Shown here: positions 8,804 through 10,537 of the stretch, piece by piece
Position numbering within the stretch: position 1 is the stretch's first letter
Layout: every line of letters starts with the position of its first letter
Assembly: GCA_947175005.1 (NCBI GenBank)
Contig: CAMWLD010000048.1
Location: forward strand, 1 to 10,537
Length of the DNA stretch: 10,537 nucleotides
Direction: 5' to 3'
Source: an uncultured Ruminococcus sp.
Lineage (GTDB): Bacteria; Bacillota; Clostridia; Oscillospirales; Ruminococcaceae
Notes under the pieces: model-generated
Told to the model about the DNA's origin: nothing
Seen by the model: only the letters and a program-made list of their open reading frames with translations
The model's database searches: none
Position numbers and translations under genes: made by a program

Positions 8804-8842
8804 AAGCAGTAATAGTAGTAGTAAGGTTGAAATTCTTGAAAA
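8804..8842. promoter_or_regulatory. DnaA-trio run with two adjacent degenerate DnaA boxes (probable unwinding element)
   Basis: Plus strand trinucleotides AAG, CAG, TAA, TAG, TAG, TAG, TAA fill 8804-8824; six of seven fit the [T/A]A[G/A] reading of the DnaA-trio. They abut GGTTGAAAT (8825-8833) and TCTTGAAAA (8834-8842), box-like 9-mers with 2 and 1 mismatches to TGTTGAAAA. In the dnaA direction the order is box, box, trios, AT-rich DNA, dnaN, as in Bacillus. Single-stranded DnaA binding here is inferred. Confidence 0.65.
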
Positions 8843-8990
8843 CACCCTAAAGCGCTTGTTCTAAGGGATTTTCCCGTTCAACAGCCCTATGTTCAAATTT
8901 TTTTGAAAGTGTTTAAAAATTACAAAACGGTAACAAAAGTAACAAAAGAGTTACAATTTTTGTTTAATCGGTTGAAACCCGTTAATGTCG

Positions 8991-8999
8991 GGTTGAAAA
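8991..8999 (-). promoter_or_regulatory. Near-match DnaA box
   Basis: Plus strand GGTTGAAAA, one mismatch from TGTTGAAAA. A weaker relative, GGTTGAAAC, is at 8970-8978, 21 bp away in the same orientation, about two helical turns. Confidence 0.45.
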
Positions 9000-9012
9000 T
9001 TTTACAGGAATT

Positions 9013-9031
9013 TGTTGAAAGATTTTCCACG
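9013..9031. promoter_or_regulatory. Paired DnaA-box-like sites
   Basis: TGTTGAAAG at 9013-9021 (one mismatch, minus orientation) is followed by TTTTCCACG at 9023-9031 in plus orientation. The latter is intermediate between the local TTTTCAACA and classical TTATCCACA forms. Confidence 0.45.
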
Positions 9032-9052
9032 CAAACTCGTAATTCAAAATCC

Positions 9053-9061
9053 TGTTGAAAA
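9053..9061 (-). promoter_or_regulatory. DnaA box (local consensus)
   Basis: Plus strand TGTTGAAAA, that is TTTTCAACA on the minus strand: exact local consensus, two mismatches from TTATNCACA. Confidence 0.6.
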
Positions 9062-9142
9062 CTACAAGTTTTACCCTCTGTATAACCAATTTGTAATAAC
9101 TTGTAACCGTTTTGTAACCACATCTTTCGGTTTTAAACATAC

Positions 9143-9173
9143 TTTTCAACATGATGTTGAAAACTGTTGAATT
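9143..9173. promoter_or_regulatory. Head-to-head DnaA box pair plus a third half-match
   Basis: TTTTCAACAT (9143-9152), one central base, then ATGTTGAAAA (9154-9163): a perfect inverted repeat with 10-nt arms holding two exact boxes (9143-9151 plus, 9155-9163 minus). TGTTGAATT follows at 9165-9173, two mismatches away, 10 bp from the second box. Confidence 0.65.
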
Positions 9174-9285
9174 AACTTTTTGTAAAACATACATATTGTA
9201 TTATAAATATATAAAAATACAACACGTAAATCACAAAAATATTCAAAACATAAATTATTTGGAAATATCCTTTTAAACAAAGGCA

Positions 9286-9303
9286 TGTTGAAACTGTTGA
9301 AAA
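9286..9303 (-). promoter_or_regulatory. Tandem DnaA boxes beside the dnaA stop
   Basis: TGTTGAAAC (9286-9294) and TGTTGAAAA (9295-9303) abut directly in the same orientation, ending 3 nt from the dnaA stop codon. One has one mismatch, the other is exact. Confidence 0.6.
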
Positions 9304-9306
9304 AAC

Positions 9307-10537
9307 TTAAACAGAATATCTTTCACGGATATTTTTAACAATATCCTCCACAGTTTCCTTGAACCTGCCGTCCTCCTCCATCATTTCCCCCACATTGTCA
9401 ATGTAGAATGAAACGGTAGAGTGATTTTTTCCCCCCAGCTCCTCGCCGATATTCTGCATGGAAAGCTGTGTCAGCTCCCTTATAACAAAAGCAGCGACCT
9501 TTCTTGCCCCGGAGATCTGAGCCGAACGCTTTGATGAACGTATGTCGTCGGTGGTAACGCCGTAAACTCCCGCCACCTCGGAAATTATCTGCTCCGCCCC
9601 CACAGGCTCGGAGGATTCCTCGCTTAGTATCTCCCTTATGGCATTTTGAGTTTGAGTAAGAGTAGGAGGCGCTCCCAAAAGCATTTGAGAAGCTTTAAGC
9701 TTTTTAACACAGCCCTCCAGCTCTCTTATGTCTCTTTTGAGCTTGGAGGCAATGCAGTCCACTACCTCGTCGGAAAGAGTCAGGTTCAAAAGCTCCGCCT
9801 TGCGCCTTGTAATAGCTACCCTTGTTTCATACTCGGGTGCGGAAATATCCGCTATAAGCCCCCATTCAAAGCGGGTGCGGATCCTGTCCTCAATGGTCTT
9901 TATATCCTTTGGGGGACGGTCGGAGGTCAGGATTATCTGCTTGCCCTGGGTGTGAAGCTCGTTAAAGGTGTGGAAAAATTCCTCCTGTGTGGATTCCTTT
10001 CCCGAAATAAACTGTATATCGTCCACCATGAGCACATCCGCCGAACGGTATTTGCGGCGGAAATCGGGAGTGCTTTTATCCCTTATTGCGTTGATGATGT
10101 CGTTGGTAAAGGCTTCCCCCGTTACATAAATTATGTTGAGAGAAGGGTCGCTTTTTTTCAGCGAATACTGCACCGCCGAAAGCAGGTGAGTCTTGCCCAT
10201 TCCCGGGGGACTGTAGAGAAACAAGGGGTTATATTCCTTGCCGGGGTTTTTGGTGACAGCCATGCAGGCAGCATGGGCGAATTCATTTGAACTTCCTACG
10301 ATAAAGGTCTCAAAGGTGTATTCGTACATTCCGCCGTCAAAGGTCTTTTCCAGCTCTTCACGTTTTTTTACAGGTACATTGTCCGCCTCGCAGGATATTT
10401 CCTCCGGGGTGATCTCTATTTTCACCTCAAAGCCCATAACATTTAAAAAAGCCTCTTCCAGAAGCTTTCCGAAGTTCTGTAAAATTATTCCCTTCGGAAA
10501 CTCCGACTGGACCTTGAAAGAATCTGTATTTCCCTCC
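9307..10537 (-). CDS. dnaA: Chromosomal replication initiator DnaA (5' end outside the window)
   Basis: DnaA binds boxes in oriC, forms an ATP-dependent filament and opens the duplex. The frame stays open to the window edge: 33 more codons before the Met at 10437 read as the end of domain I (FPKGIILQNFGKLLEEAF and onward), so the gene is cut by the window, not by mutation. Numbering from that Met: a short linker, YTFETFIVGSSNEFAHAA (40-57), Walker A SPPGMGKT (76-83), Walker B with MVDDIQF (137-143), sensor-1 region TSDRPPKDI (171-179), arginine-finger region RTRFEWGL (187-194), sensor-2 region RDIRELEG (235-242), and domain IV with the helix-turn-helix ending GGKNHSTV (335-342; usual form GGRDHTTV). 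The first glycine of Walker A is Ser76. Domain IV differences are listed among the findings. Confidence 0.97.
   Translation of the reverse strand, partial: EGNTDSFKVQSEFPKGIILQNFGKLLEEAFLNVMGFEVKIEITPEEISCEADNVPVKKREELEKTFDGGMYEYTFETFIVGSSNEFAHAACMAVTKNPGKEYNPLFLYSPPGMGKTHLLSAVQYSLKKSDPSLNIIYVTGEAFTNDIINAIRDKSTPDFRRKYRSADVLMVDDIQFISGKESTQEEFFHTFNELHTQGKQIILTSDRPPKDIKTIEDRIRTRFEWGLIADISAPEYETRVAITRRKAELLNLTLSDEVVDCIASKLKRDIRELEGCVKKLKASQMLLGAPPTLTQTQNAIREILSEESSEPVGAEQIISEVAGVYGVTTDDIRSSKRSAQISGARKVAAFVIRELTQLSMQNIGEELGGKNHSTVSFYIDNVGEMMEEDGRFKETVEDIVKNIRERYSV

Larger units (their letters stand above)
8546..9306. other. Replication origin (oriC) between dnaA and dnaN
   Basis: This 761-bp gene-free region is strongly AT-rich and dense in repeats. 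From the dnaA side it holds TGTTGAAAA-type boxes starting 3 nt past the dnaA stop, an AT-only-like stretch (about 9171-9280), a box-rich middle (8991-9163), two degenerate boxes beside TAG/TAA trinucleotides (8804-8842), an AT-rich stretch (about 8734-8803), a pair of tandem dyads (8693-8720) and the dnaN promoter. The order boxes, trios, AT-rich DNA, dnaN matches Bacillus incC. Apparent short frames inside (for example 8920-9194, minus) are AT-rich and unlike proteins. Origin function is inferred from location and layout. Confidence 0.9.

Noticed and set aside
8920..9194. Short minus-strand frames of 67-70 codons inside oriC
   Set aside because: They span DnaA boxes and AT-rich repeats, have no ribosome site, and their products look like translated repeat DNA.

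Overview
The window is the chromosomal replication-origin neighbourhood of a low-to-mid GC Gram-positive bacterium of the class Clostridia, most likely Ruminococcus or a close Oscillospirales relative. That placement rests on gene order and protein style (RecF, GyrA, GyrB and RemB sequences read as clostridial) and is an inference; no species call is possible. All genes lie on the minus strand, so transcription runs from high to low coordinates.

In transcription order: dnaA (10537 down to 9307, 5' end outside the window); a 761-bp intergenic region that has the layout of oriC (9306-8546); dnaN (beta clamp) behind a good sigma-A-type promoter; a small S4-domain RNA-binding protein (yaaA type); recF, overlapping it by 4 nt; remB; gyrB; an unfamiliar membrane gene with a YcxB-like C-terminus; and gyrA, followed by a strong palindrome at the window edge. 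The set covers initiation (DnaA), processivity (DnaN), gap and fork repair (RecF) and supercoiling (GyrB, GyrA). The extra membrane gene between gyrB and gyrA is the one departure from the usual order.

The origin is the richest part. It contains repeated 9-mers of the form TTTTCAACA (complement TGTTGAAAA), differing at two positions from the classical DnaA box TTATNCACA, and the DnaA helix-turn-helix differs at several residues that contact the box in E. coli. On the dnaN side two degenerate boxes abut a run of TAG/TAA trinucleotides and an AT-rich stretch, matching the DnaA-box plus DnaA-trio layout known from Bacillus incC. Between this and the dnaN promoter are two tandem 13-bp dyads whose outer base pair has changed from G:C to A:T with pairing kept.

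A second unexplained signal is a GCAAGAN heptamer family in the spacers around remB, gyrB and gyrA. Its copies alternate in orientation, give perfect inverted repeats of 12 to 19 bp bracketing genes, and run almost into the Shine-Dalgarno sequences of both gyrase genes. No CRISPR array, tRNA, rRNA, transposase or prophage gene was seen.
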